Below are positions 12,516 to 25,525 of a stretch of 64,000 nucleotides of DNA, one piece after another. The translations under genes and the position numbers were made by a program. The stretch comes from Nyssa sinensis (taxonomy: Eukaryota; Streptophyta; Magnoliopsida; Cornales; Nyssaceae), in the NCBI GenBank assembly GCA_008638375.1, contig CM018041.1, positions 6,005,501 to 6,069,500 of the forward strand, read 5' to 3'. Under the pieces are notes generated by a model. That model worked only from the letters and a program-made list of their open reading frames with translations, searched no databases and was not told the origin of the DNA. Within the stretch, counting starts at the first letter, position 1; every line of letters starts with the position of its first letter.

Positions 12516-15500
12516 ATGGAGAAGAAAGAGGTCTGCTTCAATTGTGTTTCCCTTTCTCTGATTGTGTGATCTCGGTTTTATTTTTGAAATTTTCTATATA
12601 AGAATGAATCTTGCTTAATTGAGGCTTCGAATAAGGTTTGATGAAATATGTAGATTTTTTTGATTTATTTATATGGAAGCTATGTGTATTACAAAAGTAT
12701 ATGACTGTATGTAAATATAATACTCGGAATCCTTTGATGAGAAAGGTGAGATTTGAATCAGGTGATCTCCCTTTAACTGAGGAGTGAAGAGTACATAGTG
12801 ATCAACTGACTAGTCCTAATTAGGTGTGTCTATAGTTAATTTTGAAGATTGATGAGTTAGGAAGAGGCTCTGTGATATTCTCTATGTTCAATTCTCAAAG
12901 ACCACTTGTGTTAAAAAGTTAGAGTGATGTCAAACTTACACTTTTTTCCTAAACTCTCACATAACACATGTGGGGTCTACTTTTTTTGGGCCCCACCTGG
13001 TGTACCTCACATTTGTTATGTGAGTGTAAGAAAAAAGTATAGATAAGTATATTACTAGTGAAAAGTGTTTAGTGATAAAGGTTGTTATAAGTGTATTATA
13101 ACAATTATGTCTAATTTTGATATACATTATTATAAAAAAAAAAAAATTAGTATTATCTTCTCACTAGACTTTTTGTTCCTACCTGAGACCTGTAGTATGA
13201 TTTTATAGGCTTTCGTGGTTGGTAAGGTGTTGCACAGGTGCAATGGTTGATACGAAAAATGGGTTCCTCTTAATATAAAAAGAAAAGAAGTTAATTATAA
13301 TTTTGTATCCCATAATTTAATAAAGTTTCAAATAAGGTCTTATCTCATGATTTACAAATTCACTTCGATCAATCCAGTTCAATTACAAACCTTTGTCCGT
13401 GATTGTTTTAGAAACTACTCCAATTCATGTTTATGCTCTTAAATTAGATAAATGAGACCTTAGAACTTTTAATACTCATGAAACTTTGAACACAATCGTA
13501 TAACTTTCGTTTGTGCCTACTTTACATATTACCGGACAATTTCGAATAGTCATTTTGCAATTGGATTGGATTGGATTGAAGTGCATTTGTAAATCATGAG
13601 ACTTAATTGTTTCAATTGAAACTGTAATGCCTTATTTGAAACCCTTATGAAATTATATTGGAATTTTTCTCCAAGAGCAAGAAGTCACAGATTCAATGGC
13701 ATTTATATATTCTATTTTTATATCTTTTCGAGACAACCTAATCACATAAATCCGAAAATATTTACGGACAGAAAATGTTTGAAAGATGTTCAAATTCAAC
13801 TTGTATACATTCTAGCTTTTCTGTTTGATTGCTTTTGGAATCCTTAAAAAAATGAAAAATTTACATTTGAAATGTCATTTTGAATGCTGTCAATACTAGG
13901 ACTGTGTTTTAATTTCCAAATCACCAGCAGTTCTGTTGTGTTGTTATTTCTTGCCCTTTTGGTCATTTGAGGACCAAAGTCTTTTATCTTGCAGATACAG
14001 TCTACAAGCAAAGCTGGTCCCAGTATAATAACTGCCAAATTTGAGCTGAAACCTCCTCCTTATCCACTGGTATGATTTACAATTTTATTGTGTAATTACC
14101 AAACGTGTTTATTATTTCTTTCTTGACTCATGGATGTAATGTGAAGCCGTGCTAAGTTTAATATGCTTTAATTAAAACCATAGTTACTGCAATTCGCTCC
14201 AATTGCAAATTTGGATTTTTCGATCCAAAACATAAATCATTAGCGATTTAAAATGAAAGATTTAGTGTTCTAATCTAAAATATCAAAATTCACAAAAAAT
14301 CATACAACATACAAGAAAATACATATACACATCGTTGGAATTTTATTGTATAAAGACTTGGATTCGTTGAAATTTTTCTGGTGTATAGATATACATACAA
14401 ATATTATTACAAATATAATAAAAAAACATATTACGTTTTAACTAAATGTATTTCGGTCCAACAAAGCGATTCAAACAAGTCTACCTTAATGTATCATGTT
14501 CTATAACTAAGTAACGATTTACGTTTCTGTTCTCATTCTAGTTCCAGTTCAATGTACCATAATGATTGACCTTCCGGTTAACATTGGTTAAAACTATAGG
14601 CCTTTTATGGGCTCTTCCTTGATTCAGGTTCCCAACAGTTTCTTTGGGATTAGGCCTTGCTCCACTTGATTTTAGAATCAGTTGTCTTAGGCTTCACTCA
14701 ACTCTGTCAAACCACTCTTTTCATTTTTGGGGCTAAAGATCATAAAATTTGATTTCAGTCTATCTTTTTTTTTTTTTCGAAAAAGAAAAAAGAAAAGGAC
14801 AATAAAAAATCAGCTCATGCAATAGATTTTATTTGCGATTGAACCCAAAGAGTCTTCAGGGATAATGTGTATGACACATAGTTTTTGAAATATCAATAGC
14901 TTGTGTGATGGCCTACTTGGCCATCATTTGCATTGCTGGTATTGCCTCTTGTCAAATGCAATTGACAGAAACAATATGTCACCTTCCAAAGGCATTAACA
15001 AGTAGTGTTGTGTTGCTTGTCTGGTGCACTGCGCTTGGCTTACTTAGATTTTGATGAAGCTCAATGCTGGCTCAACAATGCCTATTTGAGCTTCGTATTT
15101 GTTGCTTTGGCCTAGCTTGCCTATCCAGGGTGAGTTATTAGTGCACTATCACTCATTTGGCATATTTCTTTCCATCAAAATTTGACATTTTTATTAGAAA
15201 GCGACACAGACCTCAATTTGTCGTTGCTAAGGGTCCCCTTGTTGCCATTTTGATGGCATTGGAAGTAAAAAAATTCATCGGCTATATTGAAACCAACAAG
15301 GAGAGTGAGAGATTTGCTAGATTTTTTTTTTTTTTGTTTTTTGAAATGACAGATTCAAAACTTTTCACATCATCCATTAAATGGCTACCATTTCCCCGAA
15401 ATGTTCCATAGTCCATTCAATATATATGATAGTCTTCTACCTTGGAATGTTAGGTCGGACACCAGTTGGGCTGTTCAATTCCCGTGGGACATCCAAATGT

Positions 15501-18359
15501 GCCCTAAATATGATACAATCGAATAGCATCTTCTTTAGCTTAGTTCATTTCCCCACTTGGGCTAGACATTAAACTTGGACTACACTTGGCTAGCCTCATG
15601 AACAAGTTTAGATTGAACTTGTACAATTGAATAGATCTTTAGCTTAGCTAATTTCATGGTGTATCTGTCAAACTTCTTCAACAATGTTGAAATACTTTTG
15701 TTGTCACCAATATTGTACATTTAATTTACTGGCGTGTTAGAATGCTTTGGAGCCACATATGAGCCGGGAAACATTGGAGTACCATTGGGGGAAGCACCAC
15801 AGAGGTTATGTAGATAACCTAAAGAAGCAAATAGTGGGAACAGAACTAGATGGAATGACACTGGAATACATAATACTTGCTTCATATAACAAGGGTGATC
15901 TCCTTCCAGCCTTCAACAATGCTGCACAGGTATGTGATGCATAACTCAATGTTCTCATCAGGTTTTTCAAATTGTTCATATTAAGAGGTTCTTGGGTCTT
16001 AACATGAAAAGTAGATATCTGTACTAGAACTCCAGTCAATTCATTCTAATGAAGGCCCTTGCTATTAGAAGGGTTTTTTTTTTTTTTGCCAACACAAGGA
16101 GTGTTATTTATAAGCAAGTTACAATCAATTACAGGAGAGTCTCTCTAATATGGACCTCCTAAGAAACCCAACTACCACCAATAAAGAAACAAACCCAATA
16201 CATGACTACATATCAATAACTAACAACATACTCTACCTTGGGAGACTTAGAATTGTGACCTCTCCTATATGGATAGTGGCGGAGGGCAATTCCCCCAAAG
16301 TTTTGATATTTTGATTTTTACTCTTCTTTTGTATAGATTTTTTTAAAAAAAAAAAAAAATTAGGAACTCCCCCCTCCCCCCCCCCCCCCCCCCCAAAAAA
16401 AAAAACCTTTTGTATTTTCACAAAATACCTTCTTAAATTTTCTTGCCCCCCTATATGTACAAGGTCTAGGTCCACCATTGTTAATACGGAGAAATACATG
16501 CCACTCGCGAGGAGCTTCAGCCCTTGTTATTTGATGTTTAGAATAATATTCATGAGAAAACTGATTGGATTTTCAGCAATGTCTCATATAATAACCCACT
16601 TTTTCATTACCCGTGTTAATCCCTTGCATAAGGTTTAAATTTATTTTTGGAATAATATACAAATCTCACATACATTGTTAGTCTTACTCGCATTCATTAT
16701 TTTCCTCACATTTTATGTGAGACTTCTCTGATTTTTTATTTTATTTTATAATTTTAACCTAATCCGTGGGATTCTACGAATAATTTTGGAATTTGAGATT
16801 ATTAAGGATCAGACCATGACATTAAAGGGTAGTCCCCGTGCATGAGTCTCCAGCTACTATGGGGTCTATGGGATCAGATCATGATATCAACATCATTTTT
16901 TCCATAAAATCAGACAGTTACAAATAATTTGAAGCAGCAAATGTCAACTGGAAATCTTGTGCATGTTCATTACTATATTTCTTTGGATGAAGTATATTCT
17001 GATATATATAATTCATAGAATGTTGGCTTGCTTCATGTTTGCAATTGCAATCGTCTACCCTTTCACAGGTCTGGAACCATGATTTCTTCTGGGAGTCTAT
17101 GAAACCAGGTGGTGGGGGAAAGCCATCTGGAGATCTTCTAGAACTGATTGACAGAGATTTTGGATCTTTTGAAGGATTTGTCGAGGAGTTCAGGTCAGCT
17201 GCGGCCACAGTGTTTGGTTCTGGTTGGGCCTGGCTTGCATGTGAGTGCATTCCTTCGACCCCTCAAAATGGCATATCCTTTTTCCTTGTTTTAATGCATT
17301 CAATGATTAACCTTCATATGATTAGCTAAATATGCCAAGTATGGGATGAGCTAACAGATCTGTTGTTTTGTTCTTTCTAGACAAATCAAACAGTCCATCG
17401 GGTGACGATAAAAAGCTGGAAGTGGTGAAGAGTCCTAATGCTGTGAACCCCCTTGTCTGGGATTATTACTATGTGAGTATATTTATATAGCTGAAGTCTG
17501 AATTTTTGGCGAACTTTAGGCCTTAATTTTTTAACCAATCCCTTCTTTGTAATTATAAGCTTCCCTACTCTGGACACTTTGTTTATGATACAATTTTATT
17601 ACCGATCAAAAAAAAAAAAATTCCCTTCCCCACGTATTTACAGATATTACAATTAAGCAGGGGCGGAATCACAGGCAATGCCCCCCTCCCCCCCCCCCCC
17701 CCCCCCCCCACCAAAGTTTTATAAATGTGATTCTTTTATCCCATTTTTCTCTAGAATTTAAAAAAAATAAGCTTAAAAGTTGTCCCTCCGAAATTCGTTT
17801 CATTTATTCATAAGAAACACCCTTAAATTCTAATTTTTATATTCCCCCACACCCCCCCTAAATCTTTGGTCAAGATCCGCCACCACTGCAATCAAGTATT
17901 ATGCTATCATGAAACTATATGCCATTTATCATATCTCATCTTCCCGGGGCATCTTATGATGATATTCTTACTTTGTTGCAGCCACTCCTTACGATTGATG
18001 TTTGGGAGGTAACTCTATAAAATGACTGCTATACAGTTGATTTAGAAAATCTTCTTTTATAGAACAAGGATTATTAACTGATTACCGTGTTTTCATTTTA
18101 AAATTTGACTTCATGCCAGCATGCATACTACCTCGATTTTCAGGTAAGGTCTATTTGATAGACTGTTTAAGCTTTTTCTGCCTTTATAGACTGTTTTATG
18201 TTCAAGAAACAACAGAATCATTGGTGTCTCTTCTTACAGAACCGACGAGTTGATTATATATCCATCTTTATGGAGAAGCTTGTATCATGGGAAGCGGTCA
18301 GTTCTAGACTTGAGACGGCGAAGGCTAGGGCTGCTGAGAAACCTATCAGCAAACAATGA
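12516..18359 (+). CDS. FSD2: Iron superoxide dismutase, chloroplast type
   Basis: Model of eight exons: 12516-12530, 13995-14069, 15741-15929, 17069-17240, 17381-17472, 17982-18008, 18120-18143 and 18240-18359, giving 237 residues. The enzyme dismutates superoxide to oxygen and peroxide. Iron ligands are all present: His45 (LEYHWGKHH), His97 (VWNHDFFWE), Asp187 and His191 (DVWEH). The active-site Gln93 in NNAAQ marks the Fe type, not the Mn type. The segment [20 protein letters not shown] resembles Arabidopsis FSD2. Unlike FSD2 as I recall it, the predicted start is short ([13 protein letters not shown]) with no clear transit peptide, and the long acidic C-terminal tail is missing (ends AEKPISKQ). 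Exon 1 is the weak point: its donor (GTCTGC) is poor and an upstream exon carrying a transit peptide may exist. Exons 2-8 are secure. Confidence 0.9.
16274..16480. mobile_element. hAT-like MITE with internal poly-C (FeSOD intron 3)
   Basis: Ends TAGTGGCGGAGGGC and, inverted, CAATGGTGGACC. The body shares 'ccaaagttttgata' and a poly-C core (16376-16394) with the element in intron 5, so both seem to be one family. No clean target-site duplication seen. Confidence 0.55.
17658..17888. mobile_element. hAT-type MITE, 231 bp, with 8-bp target-site duplication (FeSOD intron 5)
   Basis: Begins CAGGGGCGGA and ends, inverted, CAGTGGTGGCGGATC, matching the CAG-GGCGGATC termini common in plant hAT-derived MITEs. 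It is flanked by CAATTAAG (17650-17657) and CAATCAAG (17889-17896), an 8-bp duplication with one mismatch, as expected for hAT transposition. It contains a long C-run (17688-17709) and no open frame. Confidence 0.75.
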
Positions 18360-19584
18360 AGGGGAACTGTTTGAAAGCTTGATCTTTTGCTAAGTTAAAG
18401 TCTCTCTCTCTTGTTTTAGTCTTGTGGTTGTTCCAGTCTTATGGGGTTTGTCATGTTGTCTGTTGCGTGAGTTAAAATACTTTTTGCTGTTTTGATGGCT
18501 TCCCGTCCAGGAAATGGCCATAATATAGTACAATAATAATTTTTGTGTCTTGGAATGTTTTTTGTGAAAGACAATATTAAAGCTTTCCCTGCATGTTTTC
18601 TTTCTCTTATGATTATTATCTGGTGACAATTCTAGGTTCTTCACCAATTGTATTTCAGATGAATATGTGTCTTCACTCAAGATGCAATGATTTATTTAAA
18701 CAGACTCACAATTTAAAGCTCTAACCCCCCCTTTTACCAATTTGATGTGAATGTAATATTTAATGTGAAAGGAAATTAATTTTGTAAATTTATACTATTT
18801 TTTTAAAGTGTGAAAACATTAAATTTAGAATTGTGGTCGGATGGTATGGACATTGAAAAAAAATTTAAACGTTTCGAGTTCGAATATCTTTTGTACTAAT
18901 TTTTGAGAACAAGAGTTTAAAGAGTGTGTTTAGTTTTTACAAAAAATGAACTAGAGTTTAAAATGTGGGTCTAATTTTTACAAAAAAGAAGATTTAATCC
19001 GGTACGTATAAACAAATATATATATATATATATATATTTTGTTGTTGATAACTACTAATATCATTATATTAAAGATGCCAAAAAAAAATAGAGAGGGCAC
19101 CTATGTAGAAGGATACATTACTATTTACTAAGCCTCACATCGAATGCACACTCAAAAGATTTGTAAAATATATCTATTGTCTTATAATATTTTTGCCTCA
19201 ATATAAATACATATATATATATATATATATTCTCAATGTGACTAGTGACTATGTAATACTTTTGGATGTAATTTGATCACATTGGGATTATAGATAATCT
19301 TTAATATTAAGTCTTTAAGTCTATTTACGTGGACGTTTGGACCGTGCGTTTTGACGGTTTGAAGCTCGAATTGCACTTATCCCGTTTTATGTTTGTTTGG
19401 ATTGGCTTACTAGACCGCATTTCAGGGTCAATTTAAGTCCAAACTGCACAGATTGAAAAAACATTCTGTCGAAACTTTTTCAAAATGGACGGAACATTTC
19501 TACAGTTCATTTCAAGTGTCCTGCCACTCGATCTTTGGTTTTTCATTTTATGATAAATTACACTTATTTTTATTGAAGTTTTTA
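18360..19584. other. FeSOD 3' flank and AT-rich spacer
   Basis: The first few hundred bases probably contain the FeSOD 3' UTR. TA microsatellites lie near 19018-19039 and 19208-19230. No gene seen. Confidence 0.6.
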
Positions 19585-20937
19585 ACAATTACAAAAATTT
19601 CTCTTATATTTTCTAAAATAACACTGCACCTCTTATGTTTATAATGTTAGTAACAAACATCCCCTGCCATCCAGGTACCGTTAATGATCCAAACGGAAAA
19701 CAATGACATTAACATTAAAAAAATTTAAAATACCAAATTTTCTCTTCAATGTGAAAGAATCAACCTACTTTCCCTATTTTATTTCTCTCTCCTCCTGTAA
19801 GGTTTCCCTCACTTTCCTTAAAAGAAATTCAACTCAGAGCAAACCCACACCCACAATTCAAAGCAAACCCACCCACCAACGGCATCAATGCCACTCTCCC
19901 TCCCTTTCCTTCCACCCACCACCACCATCGACGTCCACCACTGATCCTCCTTCCCTACAGGATTGGTGTTAGGTGGGTCTGCAGATTTTGGGGCCGAAAT
20001 AGGAGAAAATGAGAGGAATTCAAGAATGAGAAATCAGAGAGACAAAAAGCTCGGCATCGAGAGGAATCGCTGGAGGCATGGAAATCGGCACCATCCCCAT
20101 CAACTTCTAGTTTTCCTCCCTCCACCATCTTGATCATCCATCTACCCTTACAACATCACGGTGGGACTCAAACCCATTCAGTGTCACCGTAATTCACTCG
20201 CTTTGGGTCTCGACCATCGCTGGGAATCGACGAATTTGTTGATGCCAACCATTGAACTGAACCCTCTTTTATTGAACTGAAACCGATGATCGTGACCTTC
20301 GAACCCTGGTGGAACATCCACATTTGCTTCCGTTGCAGAAGATCGCGTGTTTGTTGGAACTCTCTCCTTACCCTTTCTCGTGTTTCTATTTTCCAGCCGC
20401 TGATAACTTTGATTGGTGCTGGAAGTTTTGCCTACACCAGACTAGTCACGGTTTTCACGAGGGCTCGGCTTCTGCTTCTGGTTACTCTGAGATCGATTTT
20501 GGTTATTAATTGCTTGTATTCTCGGATTTCTTCCTTCACCTGCGCTTCGCCAGAATCCAGGACATGTATTCATCCTCCAGTAATGGGGCAAGCGGTGTTG
20601 AGGGTAGTGATTGGTGGTGGTTCACATGATTGGCGGTGTTGGCGACATGGGTGATGGCTATGGCACCGGTGACATGCGGTGGTGGTTGACGGTGGGATTG
20701 AGATTTTTGCGTAGTTAGGGCAAAGAAATTGAGAAAGAGAAGTGATACAAGGATAAAGTAAATATGAAAGATGAAAAAAGAGGGAAGAGAATTTCTGATT
20801 TTTGACTTTAAAATAATTATTAAAATTTAAGGGGTGAAGTAGTAAATGAACAGATTCCGTTAATGCCGTTTAGCCGACAGTTCTGACTGGGAAGATAGTG
20901 TTATTTCAGAAAGTATAAGAGACGTTTCTGCAATTGT
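19585..20937. mobile_element. Non-autonomous TIR element with GC-rich interior, Pack-MULE-like
   Basis: The left end 'acaattacaaaaatttctct' continues through 'ttctaaaataacact'; the reverse complement of the right end reads 'acaattgcagaaacgtctct' through 'ttctgaaataacact', so the terminal inverted repeats exceed 45 bp at about 80% identity. Both ends also carry 'cgttaatg'-type sequence inside the TIR. The interior (about 19850-20720) is clearly richer in GC than the surroundings and codon-like, but no frame is long or recognisable. Mutator-like elements carrying captured gene pieces look like this. No target-site duplication could be settled. Confidence 0.6.
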
Positions 20938-22426
20938 CAGAACACCATCCACTCCCTTTCTTGTCCAAAAATTCCTCTAAAAAAATATACAAATTATTTA
21001 ATATATTCGTTTATAATTTTAGATTATTATATAAACATATATATTAATTTGAAGAAAAAAATAATTACTGAAAAAAATAATTACTATATATTTTTATTTA
21101 TCAAAAATAATCTAATTTTAAAAAATATAATACATTACAAAACACACAATTTAAATATACAAGGGTAAAAAAAGAATAATTATATTGAAATCATAATTTT
21201 TACAGCTCATCAAAACATTACAGTATCATTTAAATATTTATCAAATACATTTATCCAAACGTTAAACAACTTAACTAAAATTATACTTTTTCACAACTGC
21301 TTAACTCAAACAGCTACTTAATTAAAGCTGCATTTTTTCATAATTCATCTAAACAAGCACTAAATCTCATACGAACCCCAACTTCTATACAAATTCATAA
21401 CTGTGTCAAGCAAATTAACCCCTAAAAGAGACCCCTTGAAAGAGAACCAAAACTAGGGGTACCAAACTTAGATGGACGTACCCAAATTCAATCCTAAGCT
21501 GGTTTGTGATTTTTTTGGGCTTGATTTTTATATTTTACACTTTTGAATTAGATTTGAAGAAAATAACTTAAATCCAATTTAAATTAGGAATTAGATTTGA
21601 ATTGAGACTTTAAAAATTCAAGTCCAATCTAAATACGAATTTAATATTTTTATATTATATTTTTTATATTTTAATTAACCACCATTAAATTAATAGGAAG
21701 TTCTTACAAAAAAATTATTATTTATATTTTTATAATTTTAAAATTTTGTTTGTCTTTAATATTTTTTTAAAATTAAATTATGTTAAAAGAATTATTTTAA
21801 TAATTTTTTATGTTTATTACAACTTCAAGACTTCTTAATTTTTTTAATGTTAATTAACATAGAAGAAAGAATTATTATTAAAAATTATGATAAAATTAAC
21901 CTACATTGTTTTTAAAATTTGAGTTAAATTTATATATGATTCAATTTATTCCCTACAACAAAAAAAACTGTCGCGTCCCGAACAACAAAGCGACCCCATA
22001 ACTCAACACACTCGTAAAAAATCAATCAATAGCATCGCTAATAACTTTTAACAGCGAGCAACTAAGAGAAATAAAAAAAAAATGGCGAGACATACATTAA
22101 CAAAGTGAAGATAGAAGGGAGAGTTATGCCTCTTTGTTGGAGAGCTCAGACTAGCAGTGGGGGACTAAGTTGACGGTGAGCTTGGTCGGGATGGAGGATG
22201 GGGTCGAAGGGCAAGGTTGCATAAACGCCGGTGGTGTCTTCGGTGCCTCCAAGTTTGGTACCATTTTCTTCCACGATTCGATCTCTTTTTTCTCTCGTAT
22301 AGATTTCATATATGCATGCCTATGTTGATTTTTTAACTATGGTATGTGGGCTGTTTAGGTTTTAGGTGGCTACGCACAGGTAGTAATCAGAGCGCGAGTC
22401 TTGAGACCTGCAGATAATCCCACTTC
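20938..22426. other. AT-rich spacer and PPR gene upstream region
   Basis: 20950-21960 is very AT-rich with no open frame. 22090-22400 becomes GC-balanced and probably holds the promoter and leader of the PPR gene. No element assigned. Confidence 0.5.
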
Positions 22427-24635
22427 ATGGCCACCATTCCGAATTCGCAGATCCAAAAATTCGCAGTCTTTGGGATTCGGTTCTTCAAATCCATTTCCAA
22501 TGGCGCCTCTCGAGACCCATCTCAACTTCCATCAATTCTCAGATACTATTCTTCTGAACAAGCCAACGACAATACTGACGACGAGAAGGACCACAATGTC
22601 AAACCCAGACCATCAACCAAAACCAAAAGAGCCCGAACCATGGCACGTCTTATCAACAACAAACCGTGGTCACCTGACCTTGAATCTTCTCTCTCTTCCC
22701 TCTCTCCCTCCCTCTCTAAAACCACTGTCCTCCAGACCCTCCGCCTTATAACAACTCCATCCAAAGCCCTTCAATTCTTCAACTGGACCCAAGTCAATGG
22801 CTTTGCCCACAACGACCAATCTTACTTCATGATGCTTGAAATCCTTGGCCGCACCCGAAACCTTAATGCCGCAAGGAACTTCCTCTTTTCAATCGAAAAG
22901 AAGTCCGGTGGGACTGTTAAGCTTGAAGACAAGTTTTTCAATAGCTTAATTAGGGGTTACGGACGTGCTGGGTTGCTCCAAGAATCGATTAAGGTGTTTC
23001 TGATGATGAAATCAATTGGCATTTCGCCCTCAGTTGTCACATTCAATAGTCTTTTGTCGATTTTGCTCAAACGGGGTCGGACTACTATGGCACTTAAGCT
23101 GTATGATGAAATGCTTACTACTTACGGTGTTACAGCAGACACATATACGTTCAATATTTTGATAAGGGGGTTTTGTATGAACTCAATGGTCGATGAAGGC
23201 TTTCGGTTTTTCAAAGAAATGTCGCGTTGTAAATGTGAACCGGATGTTATAACGTATAATACGCTTGTTGATGGGCTTTGTAGGGCTGGGAAGGTCAAAG
23301 TTGCACATAATGTGATGAAGGGTATGCTAAAGAAGAGCTCAAATTTGAATCCTAATGTTGTTACTTACACAACTTTGATTAGAGGATATTGTGCAAAACA
23401 AGATATTCCTGCGTCTCTGGATGTTCTTAAAGAGATGATTGATCGAGGGCTGAAACCAAATAGAATTACTTACAACACTCTTATACAAGGACTTTGTGAA
23501 GCACAAAATCTTGATAAGATAAAGGAGATTTTTGAGGGCACAGCAGGGGTTGGACAATTTATTCCTGATACATGTACTTTTAACACATTGGTAAAAGCTC
23601 ATTGCGATGGTGGAAATCTGAATGAAGCATTGAAAGTTCTTGAGAAAATGTCAGAGTTGCGGGTCCAGCCGGATTCAGCTACTTATAGTGTTTTGATTAG
23701 GAGTTTGTGTCAGGGAGGGGACTTTGTGAGGGCAGAGGAATTATTTGACGAGCTAGCGGAGAAGGAGATCGTGTTAAATGATGTTGGTTGTACACCTCTT
23801 GTTGCATCATATAATCCCATATTTGAGTATTTGTGCAGAAATGGAAAGACCAAGAAGGCTGAGAGAGTGTTTAGGCAGCTAATGAAAAGAGGAACACAGG
23901 ACCCTCCCTCTTACAAGATTTTGATCATGGGGCATTGCAGGGAAGATACATTTAAAGCTGGGTTTGATCTGCTGGTCCTGATGTTAAGGAGAGATTTTGT
24001 GCCTGATGTCGAGATTTATGAGTCCCTAATTGAGGGCCTTTTGCGGAAGGGTGAAGCTGTTCTTGCCCAGAAAACTTTAGAGAAGATGTTAAAGAGCTCC
24101 CATCTTCCCAAAACATCTACCTTCCATTATATACTTGCAGAACTTGTCAGGAGCAGGTTGTGCTGGTGAATCTGCTAACTTTTTGATGCTAATGTTAGAG
24201 AGAAAAATTAGACAGAACATCAATCTCTCAACAGATACTGTAAGGCTTCTGTTCAAGAGTGGCTCGAGGGATAGGGCATTCGGGATTGTTGCGTTTCTTT
24301 ATGAGAACGGGTATATGATAAAGATGGAAGAGTTGATTGTTTTCCTTTGCAAGAGTAGAAAATTGTTAGAGGCGCTTGAAATGTTGCTATTTTGTTTGAA
24401 GAAGGATCAAAGTATTGATATTGATATATGCAGTTCAGTTATAACTGATCTTTGTAAAATCAGTAGAGTTTCAGAAGCATGTGGTCTTTACCGTGAATTG
24501 TTAGAGAAAAAAATCCAACCACCTGTGGGCTGCCTTGAAGATTTGAGACTTGCCCTTGAAGCTGAGGGAAAAACAAAGGAAGCAGAGTTTGTTGCTAAGA
24601 GGATGCTGAAAATCCAACCACCAAGCATCAGCTAA
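22427..24635 (+). CDS. Pentatricopeptide repeat protein (P-type), At1g02060-like, interrupted by a frameshift
   Basis: Intronless. Read through one corrected frame change it encodes about 735 residues, close to the roughly 710 of Arabidopsis At1g02060. The N terminus (MATIPNSQIQKFAVFGIRFF) is basic and hydrophobic, as in organelle targeting. About 13 degenerate 35-residue PPR motifs run from about residue 130, for example TYNTLVDGLCRAGKVKVAHN and TYTTLIRGYC. PPR proteins bind organellar RNA and direct its processing or editing. Frame 1 stops at 24167-24169. The conserved C-terminal part (SANFLMLMLERKIRQN ... SEACGLYRELLEKK) continues in the next frame from 24159 to 24635. One extra base, probably one of the two T at 24158-24159, explains it. 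It is either a real disabling mutation or a sequence error; the rest of the frame is intact, which favours error or very recent loss. Confidence 0.85.
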
Positions 24636-25214
24636 AGGGGTATGTCCTCCATCTCCCACAGAAGAGGTTGAGGGTTCAAGTCCCAATTTGGACAAATGAA
24701 TCTTATCAATCAAAAAAAAAACAGAGGATACCGAAACAGTTGCAGCTGGACAGATCTGCCCTCAATTTGAGCTCCACAATGATGAGATCAGAATAATAGT
24801 AATACCTATAAAAATTATTTTCTTTTTTTTTAGCCCCATTTTCTGTTCCTTGTTTTTGGGTCAGTGAAAGGTTGCATAGATACAACCCATGAAGCTGTTT
24901 TTTAAGACACACACCCTTCTTTTTTGGAGGCTTGTTCACCAGTAAGAATAATGGTCTCTCTAATGTTTTAATCTGAATGATCTAATCTATATTGCAGGCT
25001 GAAAAGCCAAAATGGGCATCAGAAATAGCAGGAATTCTTGCATGAAATGGCCGCCATCTGAAATTCAAAGTCCATGACAGGTTAGTTACCTATCTTGATG
25101 GCCTTTACTGCCACTGCATCTAATTCTAAAAGGATTTCACTTTTCAATTTTTTGCTTGCTCATTTGCAATTGATCAGTGAACTGTCTACACTTCCATTCT
25201 ACAAGTGGACGCCA

Positions 25215-25334
25215 AAAAGTGTGCACATTGAAATGGTCGAGCGGTGCCAGCATACTTGCTAGAGATGCAAAGCAAATCAAAAGTGTGCATGTTGAGATGG
25301 TCAAGTGGGGCCAACATGCTGGCTAAAGGTGGCC
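25215..25334. repeat. 64-bp tandem duplication
   Basis: 'aaaagtgtgcacattgaaat' at 25215 recurs as 'aaaagtgtgcatgttgagat' at 25279, followed by matching 'ggtc-ag--ggcca-catgct-gct'. Period 64 bp, two diverged copies. Confidence 0.75.
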
Positions 25335-25525
25335 AAGAAAATCTCAATTAAAGTCTTGGAAGCTCCACCAATTTTTTGCAATGATTCAGTAACTATATAT
25401 ATCTATCAATTGTCTCTGCAAATGGCATAACAGCTGGTTGTGTTAAGATCTGGAATCATGCAACCGAAGAGCATTTTACATCTTAGCTTCCAAAAACACA
25501 TGAAAATTCATCTCTATTCTTCCTT

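Noticed and set aside
24660..24720. tRNA gene or intact SINE after the PPR gene
   Set aside because: Only a B-box-like 'ggttcaagtcc' and an A-run are visible; no cloverleaf and no convincing A-box.
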